A DNA stretch of 64,000 nt from Chitinophagaceae bacterium (GTDB lineage Bacteria; Bacteroidota; Bacteroidia; Chitinophagales; Chitinophagaceae). Below the pieces are notes generated by a model. That model saw nothing but the letters and a program-made list of their open reading frames with translations, was not told where the DNA came from and searched no databases. A program made the translations under genes and the position numbers. Below are positions 44,540-53,563 of the stretch, piece after piece. How positions within the stretch are numbered: position 1 is the first letter of the stretch; every line of letters begins with the position of its first letter. The stretch is taken from positions 248,001 to 312,000 of the forward strand of contig JAMLGU010000005.1 in assembly GCA_023957575.1 (NCBI GenBank), read 5' to 3'.

Positions 44540-45067
44540 TTACGCCTCTTTTTCAGATTGTTGACTTACAATAATACCTTTTTTTCTTTGCAATTGCAAA
44601 ATACATTTATGCAAATCATGTTTGGTATTAGTATAATTGTGGGCAAAAATATTGATAATGCTTAACAGTGGTTCTTTTTTCTCAGGTTCCAGCAGTTCTG
44701 CTTCTACTTCAAGGCTTAAAACAAGATTATTGATTCGGTCTTCTTTTTTGGTTATCAGGTTTTGTAATTCGGTGGCGTGATTACAGTTTTCCATTGATTT
44801 ACAATCTTCCTTAAGTAGATTAAGAATTAAGGGAAACATCAATCTGGTTTCATATTTGCTCAAAGATACAAACTCATCATTAAGCTCATCCAGCAAATCA
44901 AATATATTTGCAAAGCTATCATCTTCTAAATATTTGATTTTCAATGGTTGAATAGTCTTCAAGTGATCCATTATAACCGGATACAATTGATCTGTTATGT
45001 TTTGGATAATGGTATGGCATTCTTGTGTTAAGGACATCGGTTTAATTTTACACAAATCTCCTTCCAT
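44540..45067 (-). CDS. Hemerythrin-like (RIC-type, divergent) four-helix protein
   Basis: A 175-residue helical protein. The order of charged residues resembles the hemerythrin domain of RIC/ScdA iron-sulfur repair proteins: a His near residue 35, then KYETRLMFPLI (compare the ExxxLFP motif), a His near 98 in NCNHATEL, and FAHNYTNTKHDLHKCI near the C-terminus (compare DLHxHIxxEN). Not all iron ligands can be matched, and the usual N-terminal ScdA domain is absent. An internal ATG at codon 11 is an alternative start. It is 12 bases before the copper ATPase and next to a truncated hemoglobin, which fits NO or low-oxygen stress. Confidence 0.5.
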   Translation of the reverse strand: MEGDLCKIKPMSLTQECHTIIQNITDQLYPVIMDHLKTIQPLKIKYLEDDSFANIFDLLDELNDEFVSLSKYETRLMFPLILNLLKEDCKSMENCNHATELQNLITKKEDRINNLVLSLEVEAELLEPEKKEPLLSIINIFAHNYTNTKHDLHKCILQLQRKKGIIVSQQSEKEA

Positions 45068-45144
45068 CCGCTTGATTAAAAAATGACAGGGTAGTAAAAT
45101 TTATATGATATTTATCACATTTATCAGGGAAATATCAGAAATTT

Positions 45145-45180
45145 TCTAAGAAAATTCAATCCGAATTGAATTTTCTTAGA
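45145..45180 (-). terminator. Perfect 16-bp hairpin at the end of the globin gene
   Basis: TCTAAGAAAATTCAAT pairs perfectly with ATTGAATTTTCTTAGA around a 4-base loop. The globin stop codon (45176-45178) lies inside the stem. The T-tract beyond is weak, so it could also act as a transcript-stabilising structure or a dyad operator for the hemerythrin-like gene. Confidence 0.6.
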
Positions 45181-45577
45181 CTAAAGGTTGTGAAGAATTA
45201 TTTCTGTAATAATTCAGTTTTCTCAAAAACATGTCTGCCATTTTTTCGGCACGCCATCTGGCTTCGTCCGCAATTTCGCCTTCAAAATACTCATCGAGTG
45301 TTTCATCAAAAAGTGTCAGCCATACCTCAAAATGTTCATTATCAATATTTAAACCGGCATGCGGCGGAAAAGGACTTCCATAATAAGTACGCTCGTCCAG
45401 CAAAACGGTTTGCCAAAATGTGTACATTTTTTCAAGGTGCGACGGCCATCTGTCTGCTATTCTTTCATCAAACACAGGACCAATCAATTTATCTTTTCTT
45501 ACTTTGGAATAAAAACTGTCAACCAGTTTTTTTATATCGTCCAAATTTTCAATATCTTTTTTAGCGTTACTCATCAA
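45176..45577 (-). CDS. Group III truncated hemoglobin
   Basis: A 133-residue globin. SFYSKVRKDKLIGPVFDE, LEKMYTFWQTVLLDE and YYGSPFPPHAGLNI are typical of group III truncated hemoglobins. The last contains the probable proximal heme-binding His in FPPHAGL (about residue 73). The C-terminal RWRAEKMADMFLRKLNYYR helix is also conserved. These proteins bind O2 or NO and may detoxify NO, scavenge ligands or deliver O2. The stop lies in a hairpin. It is encoded next to, and upstream of, the hemerythrin-like and copper ATPase genes, with ftsY on its other side. Confidence 0.9.
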   Translation of the reverse strand: MMSNAKKDIENLDDIKKLVDSFYSKVRKDKLIGPVFDERIADRWPSHLEKMYTFWQTVLLDERTYYGSPFPPHAGLNIDNEHFEVWLTLFDETLDEYFEGEIADEARWRAEKMADMFLRKLNYYRNNSSQPLV

Positions 45578-45597
45578 AAAATAATTAATTTCAACTA

Positions 45598-46566
45598 TTA
45601 TTCTTCTTTTTTTAGGTTGAAAAGACTATCCACAAACTCATGTTTATCAAACACCAGCAAATCTTCCATCTTTTCGCCCACTCCTATAAACCTCACCGGA
45701 ATTTTAAACTGATCGGCAATTGCCAGCACTACTCCACCTTTGGCAGTGCCATCCAGCTTGGTTACTGCCATCGCTGTTACATCGGTAGCAGCAGTAAACT
45801 GCCTGGCCTGTTCCAGTGCATTTTGTCCGGTGGAGCCATCCAATACTAACAGTACTTCGTGCGGCGCTTCGGGAACAATTTTTTGCAATACTCTTTTAAT
45901 CTTACTCAACTCATCCATCAGATGAATTTTATTGTGCAAACGTCCTGCAGTATCAATCAAAACCACATCGCTATTGCGGCTCACGGCACTTTGAGCCGTA
46001 TCAAATGCCACGGCAGCCGGATCGCTGCCCATAGGTTGCTTCACAATAGGCACTCCCACTCTTTCGCTCCAGATGGTAAGCTGGTCAACCGCCGCCGCCC
46101 TAAAGGTATCGGCAGCGCCCAACAATACATCTTTTCCGGCTATTTTAAAATTATGTGCAAGTTTGCCAATAGTTGTAGTTTTTCCCACCCCATTTACACC
46201 CACTACCAAAATGATATAAGGTTTGGCAGGCATCTCACTCTCAAAAGAATAACTTGAGGCCGAAGGAGCGTCAACCAGAATGTTTTCTATCTCCTGCTGC
46301 AGCATATTGTTGAGCTCGGAGGTGCTCAGATATTTGTCTTTCGCTACCCGTTGTTCAATTTGTTCGATGATACGAACAGTAGTTTCCACTCCCACATCGG
46401 CGCTTATAAGGGCATCTTCCAGATTGTCCAATACTTCCTCATCCACCGTACTTTTACCCGCTACGGCCTTAGTAATTTTGGAAAGAAATCCCTCCTTGGT
46501 CTTTTGCAACCCATGGTCAAGTGTTTCCTTTTCTTTTTTTCCAAATAATTTTTTAAACAGACTCAT
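45598..46566 (-). CDS. ftsY: Signal recognition particle receptor FtsY
   Basis: A 322-residue SRP GTPase. The N domain helices occupy about 1-95. The G domain contains GVNGVGKTTTIGKLA (G1), DTFRAAAVDQL (insertion box), DTAGRLHNK (G3), TKLDGTAKGG (G4) and a GVGEKMEDLLVFD C-terminus. It docks SRP-ribosome complexes at the membrane for insertion of membrane proteins. There is no long acidic A domain, as usual in this phylum. It is the last gene of the rpmB-rpmG-DUF4295-ftsY order seen in many Bacteroidota. Confidence 0.97.
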   Translation of the reverse strand: MSLFKKLFGKKEKETLDHGLQKTKEGFLSKITKAVAGKSTVDEEVLDNLEDALISADVGVETTVRIIEQIEQRVAKDKYLSTSELNNMLQQEIENILVDAPSASSYSFESEMPAKPYIILVVGVNGVGKTTTIGKLAHNFKIAGKDVLLGAADTFRAAAVDQLTIWSERVGVPIVKQPMGSDPAAVAFDTAQSAVSRNSDVVLIDTAGRLHNKIHLMDELSKIKRVLQKIVPEAPHEVLLVLDGSTGQNALEQARQFTAATDVTAMAVTKLDGTAKGGVVLAIADQFKIPVRFIGVGEKMEDLLVFDKHEFVDSLFNLKKEE

Positions 46567-46691
46567 TTATTTTGTTTAGTAATTTTAAATTAAAAAAGAA
46601 CATCTTCTGACATCAAAAAATTCAATCTCTATGAAACAACAAAAGCCATTCGCTTTGTACGAACAGCTTTCACTCTATTTTTTCAATGAAA

Positions 46692-46865
46692 TTATTTTTG
46701 AGCCAGAAAATCTTTAACCTTTTCCTTATGCACGATATTCTCCTTAAAGGTATAGGCGCCAGTTTTAGGATTACGAACGGCACGTATCACTTTTGACCAG
46801 TTTTTCGATTCTGCTGCTGCTTTCGCATCTTTTACTTTTGCGTTTTTTGAAGCTGATTTTGCCAT
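46692..46865 (-). CDS. DUF4295 small basic protein
   Basis: A 57-residue very basic protein, MAKSASKNAKV at the N-terminus, then WSKVIRAVRNPKTGAYTFKE and a KVKDFLAQK end. It matches DUF4295, a Bacteroidota-specific family always found between rpmG and ftsY. Size, charge and context suggest a ribosome-associated protein; direct evidence is not visible here. The ATG at 46865 is 93 bases after the L33 stop, so all are likely in the rpmB transcript. Confidence 0.85.
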   Translation of the reverse strand: MAKSASKNAKVKDAKAAAESKNWSKVIRAVRNPKTGAYTFKENIVHKEKVKDFLAQK

Positions 46866-46958
46866 TGTATAAATATTAGATTGTTATTATTTAAAATATT
46901 GATTCAAAACAGACTATCGGGGCTATCGATGGAGCTAAACCATCTCTCCGGTTTGCCT

Positions 46959-47153
46959 TTATTTGATTTCTTTGTGAACCGTTACTTTTTTAAGAATAGG
47001 GTTGTATTTTTTCAACTCCATCCTCTCAGGGTTATTCTTTTTGTTCTTAACGGTAATATAACGGCTGGTGCCGGGTTGACCGCTGTTTTTATGCTCGGTA
47101 CACTCCATAATTACCTGAACCCTGTTTCCTTTTGCTTTTTTTCCGCCTGCCAT
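46959..47153 (-). CDS. rpmG: 50S ribosomal protein L33
   Basis: A 64-residue protein: [28 protein letters not shown] and [18 protein letters not shown] are the L33 signature. It lacks the CxxC zinc pairs, so it is the zinc-independent form. The N-terminal MAGGKK is slightly longer than usual. It lies 22 bases after rpmB. Confidence 0.97.
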   Translation of the reverse strand: MAGGKKAKGNRVQVIMECTEHKNSGQPGTSRYITVKNKKNNPERMELKKYNPILKKVTVHKEIK

Positions 47154-47175
47154 AATAAAATACTTTTAAAAACTT

Positions 47176-47412
47176 TTAGATTTTTTCTCCTTTTGCCCTT
47201 AATTCTTTTACTACAGAGTACAAACCATTTTTATTGATGGTACGCAATGCATCCGTAGTCAATTTCAAAGTAATCCATTTATCTTCCTCGGCCAGGTAGA
47301 ACCTCTTTTTTTGCAAATTAGGCAAAAAACGGCGTTTTGTCTTAATATTGGAGTGAGAAACCTTGTGGCCTCCCATCGGCGTTTTACCCGTAACCTGACA
47401 TACTCTTGCCAT
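47176..47412 (-). CDS. rpmB: 50S ribosomal protein L28
   Basis: A 78-residue protein starting [22 protein letters not shown] with the [15 protein letters not shown] block and a [19 protein letters not shown] end, all diagnostic of L28. The first gene of the rpmB-rpmG-DUF4295-ftsY cluster, with a consensus -7 element 20 bases upstream. Confidence 0.98.
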   Translation of the reverse strand: MARVCQVTGKTPMGGHKVSHSNIKTKRRFLPNLQKKRFYLAEEDKWITLKLTTDALRTINKNGLYSVVKELRAKGEKI

Positions 47413-47432
47413 AATAAAAAATTTTTGGAGTG

Positions 47433-47440
47433 CAAAGGTA
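47433..47440 (-). promoter_or_regulatory. Promoter -7 element of the rpmB operon
   Basis: Minus-strand TACCTTTG matches TAnnTTTG exactly and is followed by GCA. It ends 20 bases before the rpmB start and is the best promoter candidate for the ribosomal protein/ftsY cluster. Confidence 0.6.
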
Positions 47441-47610
47441 AGGAATTCTATCTAAAATATTATAGATAATGCGAAAAAAAGTTTTTCTCAGCATTAAAAT
47501 CAAAAATAATCTATTTATCCGCACAATTACAAACAATTGAATCAAAAAACTATGGTTCATATTCCTTAAATTCGCATCCTAAGTAAAAAAATCAAATAAA
47601 AACAATTTTT

Positions 47611-49014
47611 ATGGTATATGATGTAGTTGTGCTCGGAAGTGGCCCGGGTGGTTATGTGGCAGCTATCAGGGCTTCGCAATTAGGACTAAAAACCGCAATT
47701 ATCGAAAAAGAAAGCCTTGGCGGCATTTGTCTTAACTGGGGCTGTATCCCCACCAAAGCGCTTCTGAAAAGCGCTCAGGTAGTAAATGACATCAAACATT
47801 CGGAGGAATACGGCATCGAAGCGCAGGGAAAACCCAATTTTGAAGCTATCGTAAAACGCAGTCGCGGCGTAGCCGAAAAAATGAGCAAAGGCGTTCAGTT
47901 TTTAATGCGTAAAAATAAGATAGATGTCATAATGGGCTATGGCGCACTAAAGGCAAAAGGTAAGGTGGAGGTGAAAGCAGCTGATGGCAAAACCCAGATT
48001 GTGGAAGGGAAACATATTATTGTGGCCACCGGAGGGCGCAGCCGCGAACTACCTGCCATGAAAATAGATGGTAAAAAAATAATTGGCTATCGCGAAGCAA
48101 TGGCGCTACCCCTGCAACCCAAAAGTATGATAATTGTGGGTAGCGGCGCCATAGGAATAGAATTTGGCTATTTTTATAATAGTATGGGCACCAAAGTAAC
48201 AGTAGTTGAATTTATGCCACGCATAGTGCCTGTGGAAGATGAAGACATCTCCAAAGAATTAGAAAAAAACTTGAAAAAACAGGGTATTGACATTATAACC
48301 GGTAGCGAAGTAACTGCCGTTGATACCTCTGGCGACGGCATTAAAGCAAAAGTAAAAACCGCGAGTGGAGAAGTTACATTAGAAGCCGATATCCTGTTGA
48401 GCGCAGTAGGAGTTTCCGCCAACATTGAAAATATCGGTTTGGAAACATTGGGCGTAAAAACCGATAGAGGAAAAATACTGGTAGATAAATATTATAAGAC
48501 AAATGTAGATACCATTTACGCCATCGGCGACTGCGTTCCGGGGCAGGCGTTGGCACACGTAGCCAGCAAGGAGGCCATCATTTGCATAGAAGCCATTGCA
48601 CACAAAGAAGGCAAATACAAAAACCAGCCCGAGGCGCTGGACTATGGCAATGTACCGGGCTGCACCTATTGCTCACCCGAAATTGCCAGCGTAGGATTTA
48701 CCGAAAAGCAGGCAAAAGAGGCAGGGTATGAAGTGAAAGTGGGTAAGTTTCCATTAAGCGCCAGTGGTAAAGCCAGCGCTGCGGGTCATACCGAAGGTTT
48801 TGTAAAAGTGATTTTCGATGCCAAATATGGCGAATGGTTAGGTACCCACATGATTGGATACAACGTAACCGAAATGATCGCCGAAACCGTTGTGGCGCGT
48901 AAGTTAGAAACCACCTACCATGAAGTACTCAACAGTATTCACCCACACCCTACCATTAGTGAAAGTGTGAAGGATGCTATTGAGGCAGCTTATGATGAAG
49001 CCATTCATCTGTAA
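47611..49014 (+). CDS. lpdA: Dihydrolipoyl dehydrogenase
   Basis: A 467-residue flavoenzyme. GSGPGGYVAAIRASQLG binds FAD, GGICLNWGCIPTKALL holds the redox-active cysteine pair, GSGAIGIEFGYFYNSMG binds NAD, and HPHPTISE near residue 447 gives the catalytic His of the partner subunit. It re-oxidises dihydrolipoamide in the pyruvate, 2-oxoglutarate or branched-chain dehydrogenase complexes or the glycine cleavage system. No E1/E2 genes are adjacent, so it is probably shared between complexes. A clear terminator follows. Confidence 0.96.
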   Translation: MVYDVVVLGSGPGGYVAAIRASQLGLKTAIIEKESLGGICLNWGCIPTKALLKSAQVVNDIKHSEEYGIEAQGKPNFEAIVKRSRGVAEKMSKGVQFLMRKNKIDVIMGYGALKAKGKVEVKAADGKTQIVEGKHIIVATGGRSRELPAMKIDGKKIIGYREAMALPLQPKSMIIVGSGAIGIEFGYFYNSMGTKVTVVEFMPRIVPVEDEDISKELEKNLKKQGIDIITGSEVTAVDTSGDGIKAKVKTASGEVTLEADILLSAVGVSANIENIGLETLGVKTDRGKILVDKYYKTNVDTIYAIGDCVPGQALAHVASKEAIICIEAIAHKEGKYKNQPEALDYGNVPGCTYCSPEIASVGFTEKQAKEAGYEVKVGKFPLSASGKASAAGHTEGFVKVIFDAKYGEWLGTHMIGYNVTEMIAETVVARKLETTYHEVLNSIHPHPTISESVKDAIEAAYDEAIHL

Positions 49015-49060
49015 ATTTTATTCAACAAGTACATTATATATAAATGTGTTAGTAATGAGA

Positions 49061-49088
49061 AAAGTCCCTGATATCAGGGACTTTTTTT
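49061..49088 (+). terminator. Rho-independent terminator of lpdA
   Basis: A perfectly palindromic 24-base hairpin, AAAGTCCCTGAT and its complement (49061-49084), followed by a run of T. It lies 47 bases after the stop. Confidence 0.88.
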
Positions 49089-49182
49089 ATAGGTATCAAC
49101 CTTTGATTAGCTTCAAGACTAATACCAATAATGGTTTAAAAAGATTTATGACCCATTTTTGACCATCAACTCCGTTATTTTG

Positions 49183-52182
49183 TTATGGTGCCTCAATAAG
49201 TTTAATTTCTTCAGAAGTAAGTTCATACAGCTCATAAACTAATTGGTTTATTTTTTCTTCTACATATTCAATTCTGCTTTTTAGCTGGTCAATTTTTCCG
49301 GGCAATGTTTCGGTTTGCAGATCCTTATTGAGTTGCAAGAGTTGGTCAACGTATTTGATGATTTCGGTTTGCAATGTTTTTGTTTCTATTTTTGGAATAG
49401 GGAACTGCAAAATGTCCCGTATCATAATTTGCGGAAAAGTATCATCATCACTTATCTGAAATCTTTTTCTGAAATACCAACCAATAAGTTTAGAATTAAG
49501 AATACCTAAAATGCTTTTATAAGTGTATTTCTTATCTTTCAGTTTTAATACAAAAAGCAATGTGTTACAATAGGAAGTTTCGGGAATATAAGTAGCTAAC
49601 AGCGTTTTCCCTGTAATTTTTCTGATGAGTATTTTTTCATTCACAAAATTTTCAGGATTGCGTGGTGCTGCAAGCCATTCTCCGTATTTTATCCAATTAT
49701 TATTTCTCCATAATAATTGATAACGACCTATATGTTTCCCGTCATAAAATGGCTGCCACGATTTATCAACTTTAGTTTCTGATGTGTATGGCTTTTCGTC
49801 TCTTATTTTTTCTGATTGTGCAGGTTCACCTTTACCAACTTCATAAGATTTTATTCCTGAATACATTTCTGCAATATCATTTATAACACTTTTTCCTAAT
49901 TCAATTTTGTTTAGTAATTCTCTTTCTGAGTTATCAATTTGAAGATTAAAGGCATTTTGCTCAAACCAATCTATGCTTTTTGCATAAAATTCTTTTTTCG
50001 GGTTTTCAACGGAAGAAATTATTTGCTTTTTACCAAAGGTTTTTATCCAAATATTTGCTTTATGATAACTATTTGTATAATCTGCTTTTTCTGTAATAAG
50101 AATAATCGTATCTACGGTTGCTCCCGGAAAAACATTTGAAGGTAGCCCAACAATTTCATTTAATTTAGAATTACGAAGCAGCAGCTCTCTTGCAGGCTGT
50201 GTAAAACTCAGATTGAGCAATGTATCAGGAATAATAAATCCAAGAATCCCATCTTCTTTGAGCAACTTTAATCCTTGCTCGATAAACATTAAGTAGCTTT
50301 CGCCACGCCATACAGAAGTTTGATAGCGATTTTTTAAATAATGTATTTCCGCATCGCTGAACAAAGCGCCATAAGGTGGGTTGCCAATTACAATATCAAA
50401 TCCGCTTGTATTATTTCCATATTTCATTTCTGGTTCGGAAACGATGTATTTATTTAATAAATCATCGCTTTCATCTTTAAGTTTTTTTACTTTTTGAAAT
50501 TGATTTCTAAAATCTTGATTTGCTGATGCCTTTTTAATGTTAAACACTTCAGGAAATGCCTTTTGCCATGAGAAGGGTTTTATTTTTCGTTCTTCGCCAA
50601 AATCCAGTTCATTGTCAAAATAATCCAAATCAATTAAGCTGTTTCCGCTTTTGATGTTGTTATCAAGCGTTGGCAAAATGCGGTCGTGAAAAAGTTTAGA
50701 TTGCGCTTCGATTGTTTCTTTGGTTTCTCCTTCCATACACTTCAAAAGCAAGCTCAACTTTGTTACTTCAACAGCGTTGCTGTCCAAATCCACCCCATAA
50801 ATATTGTTGAGCAATATGCGTTTCTTTTCGGCTGTAGTGAGTTCACCTGCTGGTGTCAAAACATCATTTTTTCTTCCTTTTGCAATTGTGGTGGATGTGC
50901 CTGTCGAAGCCCCGTTGTTAGTATAATAATCTTTGTGCCAGTCCAGTAAAAACTGATAAGCGCCCAGCAGGAAACTACCGCTGCCGCAGGCAGGGTCGGC
51001 AATTTTGATCAGGCTTACCTCTTTGGGGGTTTTACTTTCTACTAATTTCCCTACAGTATTTTTTACAATATAATCCACTATATATTGCGGCGTGTAGTAA
51101 ACACCACCGGCTTTTCTCACTTCGGGTTTCTCTTCAATCTTAGCTCGTCCGCCGGCAGTAAGCGAAATTTGTTTGCCCAGAAATTGCTCATAAGCGCTGC
51201 CCAAAATTTCAACGCTCAACACCGAAAATTCATAAGGACAAACAGGGTAATAAAGTTCGGTAATGATGCTCTTGACTATCTTATTGTCAATGGCGATTTT
51301 ATCGCTGATTTTTTCTTTCCGGAAATCAAACAAGCCCGAATTGTATTTTTGGTCGGCAAAGTGAAACCGTTCCAGAAGGTTTTGGTAATAATTGCCGAGT
51401 TTAACGGTATCCTGCAATTCTCCGTATCGCTCGGCGCTTCGGTCTTCGGCAATGCGGAGAAAAACAATGCGGTCAATAATGTGCTGAACAACAAAATTTA
51501 GTTCTTCCTCGTCTATGTGTTTATTGCGCAAAGCGATGTTTAAGGCAAGTTCAATGCGCCATTTATCGAGCGATTGCAAAAATTCGTTATCGACAGTGGA
51601 AGTTCCTTTTTTGTTTTTGTCGTTTGTGATATATTTGTCAAAACTTCCTTTTAGCACTCGTTCTTTTGCGAATGTGTCCCAAATAAAATCGAACTCTTTT
51701 ACATAATCAGCATACGTCAGGTATTTTATACGTCCGTTACTGGCTTTGTCTGTAGGCTTGGGTTTTGTGGTGCAATCATAAATGGCAAATTCTTCAAAAT
51801 CGGTAATCACCGAAATAGGCATTTTGGCGCTCCATCCGTACCTGCGAATTTGATAAGCAGGAGCTACTTCATCTTTAATTATTACGCTCGGTTTTTTGGC
51901 TTCCAGAAAAAAGAGACGTTTGCCGCCCACTAATCTGAAAGAATAATCAGGCGCTTTTGTCGCTCCGCCCACTTTTACACGGTCTTCGTGAATTACTTCG
52001 CGGTAACTTTCGGCATAGCCGTTTTCATTATCAATATCCCAACCAAGCGCTTTCCAAAACGGATCAATGAAATCACGCCTGGTTTGCATTTCGTTGTAGT
52101 CTGCTTTTCTATAAAATTCCTTTTGCTCTTCAAATCGTTCAACTAATGATTTGATCTTTTCAAGTGCCGCCTGTTTTTGCAT
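49183..52182 (-). CDS. Type IIG restriction-modification enzyme (Eco57I-like)
   Basis: A 999-residue protein joining nuclease, methyltransferase and target recognition. The N-terminal nuclease has a PD-(D/E)xK core: Asp79 in APDYSF and Glu94-Ala-Lys96 in FFLEAKK. The helical connector precedes the methylase, whose SAM motif is DPACGSGSFLLGAY (about residue 399) and catalytic motif IV is NPPYG (about 599), indicating N6-adenine methylation. The last 250 residues resemble a TaqI-like specificity domain. It is self-contained, needs no hsd partner, and both active sites look intact. It lies beside tRNA-Ala, suggesting acquisition at a tRNA hotspot. Confidence 0.88.
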   Translation of the reverse strand: MQKQAALEKIKSLVERFEEQKEFYRKADYNEMQTRRDFIDPFWKALGWDIDNENGYAESYREVIHEDRVKVGGATKAPDYSFRLVGGKRLFFLEAKKPSVIIKDEVAPAYQIRRYGWSAKMPISVITDFEEFAIYDCTTKPKPTDKASNGRIKYLTYADYVKEFDFIWDTFAKERVLKGSFDKYITNDKNKKGTSTVDNEFLQSLDKWRIELALNIALRNKHIDEEELNFVVQHIIDRIVFLRIAEDRSAERYGELQDTVKLGNYYQNLLERFHFADQKYNSGLFDFRKEKISDKIAIDNKIVKSIITELYYPVCPYEFSVLSVEILGSAYEQFLGKQISLTAGGRAKIEEKPEVRKAGGVYYTPQYIVDYIVKNTVGKLVESKTPKEVSLIKIADPACGSGSFLLGAYQFLLDWHKDYYTNNGASTGTSTTIAKGRKNDVLTPAGELTTAEKKRILLNNIYGVDLDSNAVEVTKLSLLLKCMEGETKETIEAQSKLFHDRILPTLDNNIKSGNSLIDLDYFDNELDFGEERKIKPFSWQKAFPEVFNIKKASANQDFRNQFQKVKKLKDESDDLLNKYIVSEPEMKYGNNTSGFDIVIGNPPYGALFSDAEIHYLKNRYQTSVWRGESYLMFIEQGLKLLKEDGILGFIIPDTLLNLSFTQPARELLLRNSKLNEIVGLPSNVFPGATVDTIILITEKADYTNSYHKANIWIKTFGKKQIISSVENPKKEFYAKSIDWFEQNAFNLQIDNSERELLNKIELGKSVINDIAEMYSGIKSYEVGKGEPAQSEKIRDEKPYTSETKVDKSWQPFYDGKHIGRYQLLWRNNNWIKYGEWLAAPRNPENFVNEKILIRKITGKTLLATYIPETSYCNTLLFVLKLKDKKYTYKSILGILNSKLIGWYFRKRFQISDDDTFPQIMIRDILQFPIPKIETKTLQTEIIKYVDQLLQLNKDLQTETLPGKIDQLKSRIEYVEEKINQLVYELYELTSEEIKLIEAP

Positions 52183-52283
52183 TCGATATTCGATTTAAGG
52201 TGGCGCATGTTTTTGATCGTTTTATGTAAAATTTATAACAACCAACCGACCTTTGGCACTGCCACCGATAGCCAAATATAAAC

Positions 52284-52306
52284 AAAAAAAGCAATCCGAA
52301 GATTGC
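52284..52306 (-). terminator. Terminator of tRNA-Ala
   Basis: On the minus strand, GCAATC-TTCG-GATTGC forms a stable 6-bp hairpin with the UUCG tetraloop, followed by seven T. It starts 11 bases after the end of the tRNA. Confidence 0.9.
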
Positions 52307-52316
52307 CTTTGATGAG

Positions 52317-52390
<74 letters not shown>

Positions 52391-52522
52391 GACAGGGATG
52401 CAAAAGTAGGTGATTGCACTATCTTTACCAAACCAATAGAAATTTTTTCGGATAAAAATCTGTCTGCTATTGAATGTAAGAACTTAATAAAGTAGGACGC
52501 AACGAAAAATCAACCACAGGCG

Positions 52523-53107
52523 CTAACTCCTAATTCTTTCTGCTAATGAATAAAGACGCCTTGCCAGAGCAGAATGACCTTTTGCTGCCTTCACAGGTTC
52601 GGGTCGCACGCTGTCGGCAGCAGTTCTCAACTTCCCGGCTATCTTATTCCCTGTATTCGAAACCATTTCGGAGGCCGATTGCAATAATCGGGGTTTTTCG
52701 TCGGGGAGTACGTCCTCCAAATCGGCATTACGAATAGAATCTGCCATCTGATGCATGCCGGAAGTAATTTTGTCATTCAGTTGTGGTGCCACTATAAATT
52801 CAGACACTTTCTTTACTACCAAAGGCATTATCAGCCTCGGCAACCACCCTGCGTTTTTCAGTATCACCTTGTGAAGCAAAAAATTAGCCGCATTGGAAAC
52901 ACCATAGCTTATCAAAGGACTGGATGTTTTAACTGAAAGCAATTCGCTGGTCTTTCTGGTAATACCGGTAAATGGATTAAGTTCATCCTTAATTCCTTCA
53001 ATCGAATTGCTGATATCAGCCTTACTATATTTGATATTGGTCCGCAGACGCTCCTTTTCGACCATCAAATCTTCATAAGAACTGATTTTTGGCCTAATCT
53101 CTGTCAT
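52523..53107 (-). CDS. Conserved hypothetical protein of the YtxH/holin-like cluster
   Basis: A 194-residue protein. The N-terminal 50 residues are charged and helical (MVEKERLRTNIKYSKADISNSIEGIKDELNPF). A moderately hydrophobic stretch lies at about 75-115, and the rest is helical with many Arg, Lys and Ala. No family is recognised. Its start overlaps the holin-like gene by 14 bases, so the two are translationally coupled and probably work together at the membrane. The strongly basic C-terminus (ALARRLYSLAERIRS) could contact acidic lipids or nucleic acid. Confidence 0.6.
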   Translation of the reverse strand: MTEIRPKISSYEDLMVEKERLRTNIKYSKADISNSIEGIKDELNPFTGITRKTSELLSVKTSSPLISYGVSNAANFLLHKVILKNAGWLPRLIMPLVVKKVSEFIVAPQLNDKITSGMHQMADSIRNADLEDVLPDEKPRLLQSASEMVSNTGNKIAGKLRTAADSVRPEPVKAAKGHSALARRLYSLAERIRS

Positions 53108-53441
53108 ATATATTTTTTATTATAATATTACGAATCCAGGGTTGTATCACCTTACCTTTCAGAACTAAAATGATAATTAAAACCAATAGCAGGAAGCCTG
53201 CCACAATAAAAAATCCAAGCACCGGGCTTTCCAGTTGCTGCCCTATCCAGTAACCGGCCCCAAAACCGGCAAAGAGGAATACAAAAAAACCCAGTGCGCA
53301 GATGATGGCATTAATAACAAAGGAAGAACCCAGTTTACTACCCTTGCTGACAGCATTCACCACTGTAAGGTCGTAGTAATTACGGGCAATTTCCTCCATA
53401 TTGTCCATTACATTTTCTACATGATTTTTTATTTCAAACAT
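53094..53441 (-). CDS. Phage-holin-superfamily-III-like small membrane protein
   Basis: A 115-residue protein with two membrane segments (about 45-68 and 74-95), arranged as in the putative holin superfamily III (Phage_holin_3_6) proteins common in Bacteroidota chromosomes. The N-terminal half is an amphipathic helix with acidic residues (ENVMDNMEEIARNYYDLT). Despite the family name no prophage gene is nearby, and it is encoded with a YtxH protein, so a membrane-stress or envelope role is more likely than lysis. It overlaps the following hypothetical gene by 14 bases. Confidence 0.7.
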   Translation of the reverse strand: MFEIKNHVENVMDNMEEIARNYYDLTVVNAVSKGSKLGSSFVINAIICALGFFVFLFAGFGAGYWIGQQLESPVLGFFIVAGFLLLVLIIILVLKGKVIQPWIRNIIIKNIYDRD

Positions 53442-53470
53442 AATTTTGAGTTTATTTATACAAAATAAAG

Positions 53471-53515
53471 AAAATCCGGTTAAAACCTACAATTGTACCT
53501 TTAACCGGATTTTTT
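53471..53515 (-). terminator. Hairpin between the YtxH gene and the holin-like gene
   Basis: AAATCCGGTTAAA pairs with TTTAACCGGATTT across a 15-base loop that itself contains the palindrome ACAATTGT. T-rich sequence flanks both sides, so it can act in either direction. It would end the YtxH transcript and separate it from the genes after it. Confidence 0.65.
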
Positions 53516-53563
53516 GAGAAATAAAGCGCAACGAGTAATTCGCTGCCAGAATTCTTTTATTTA

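Noticed and set aside
49183..52182. Type I restriction HsdR or HsdM subunit.
   Set aside because: Nuclease, methylase and specificity parts are in one chain, no helicase motifs are seen, and no hsdS gene is adjacent.
53094..53441. Prophage remnant because of the holin-like gene.
   Set aside because: No capsid, tail, integrase or lysin gene is near; this holin-like family is chromosomal and sits with a YtxH gene.
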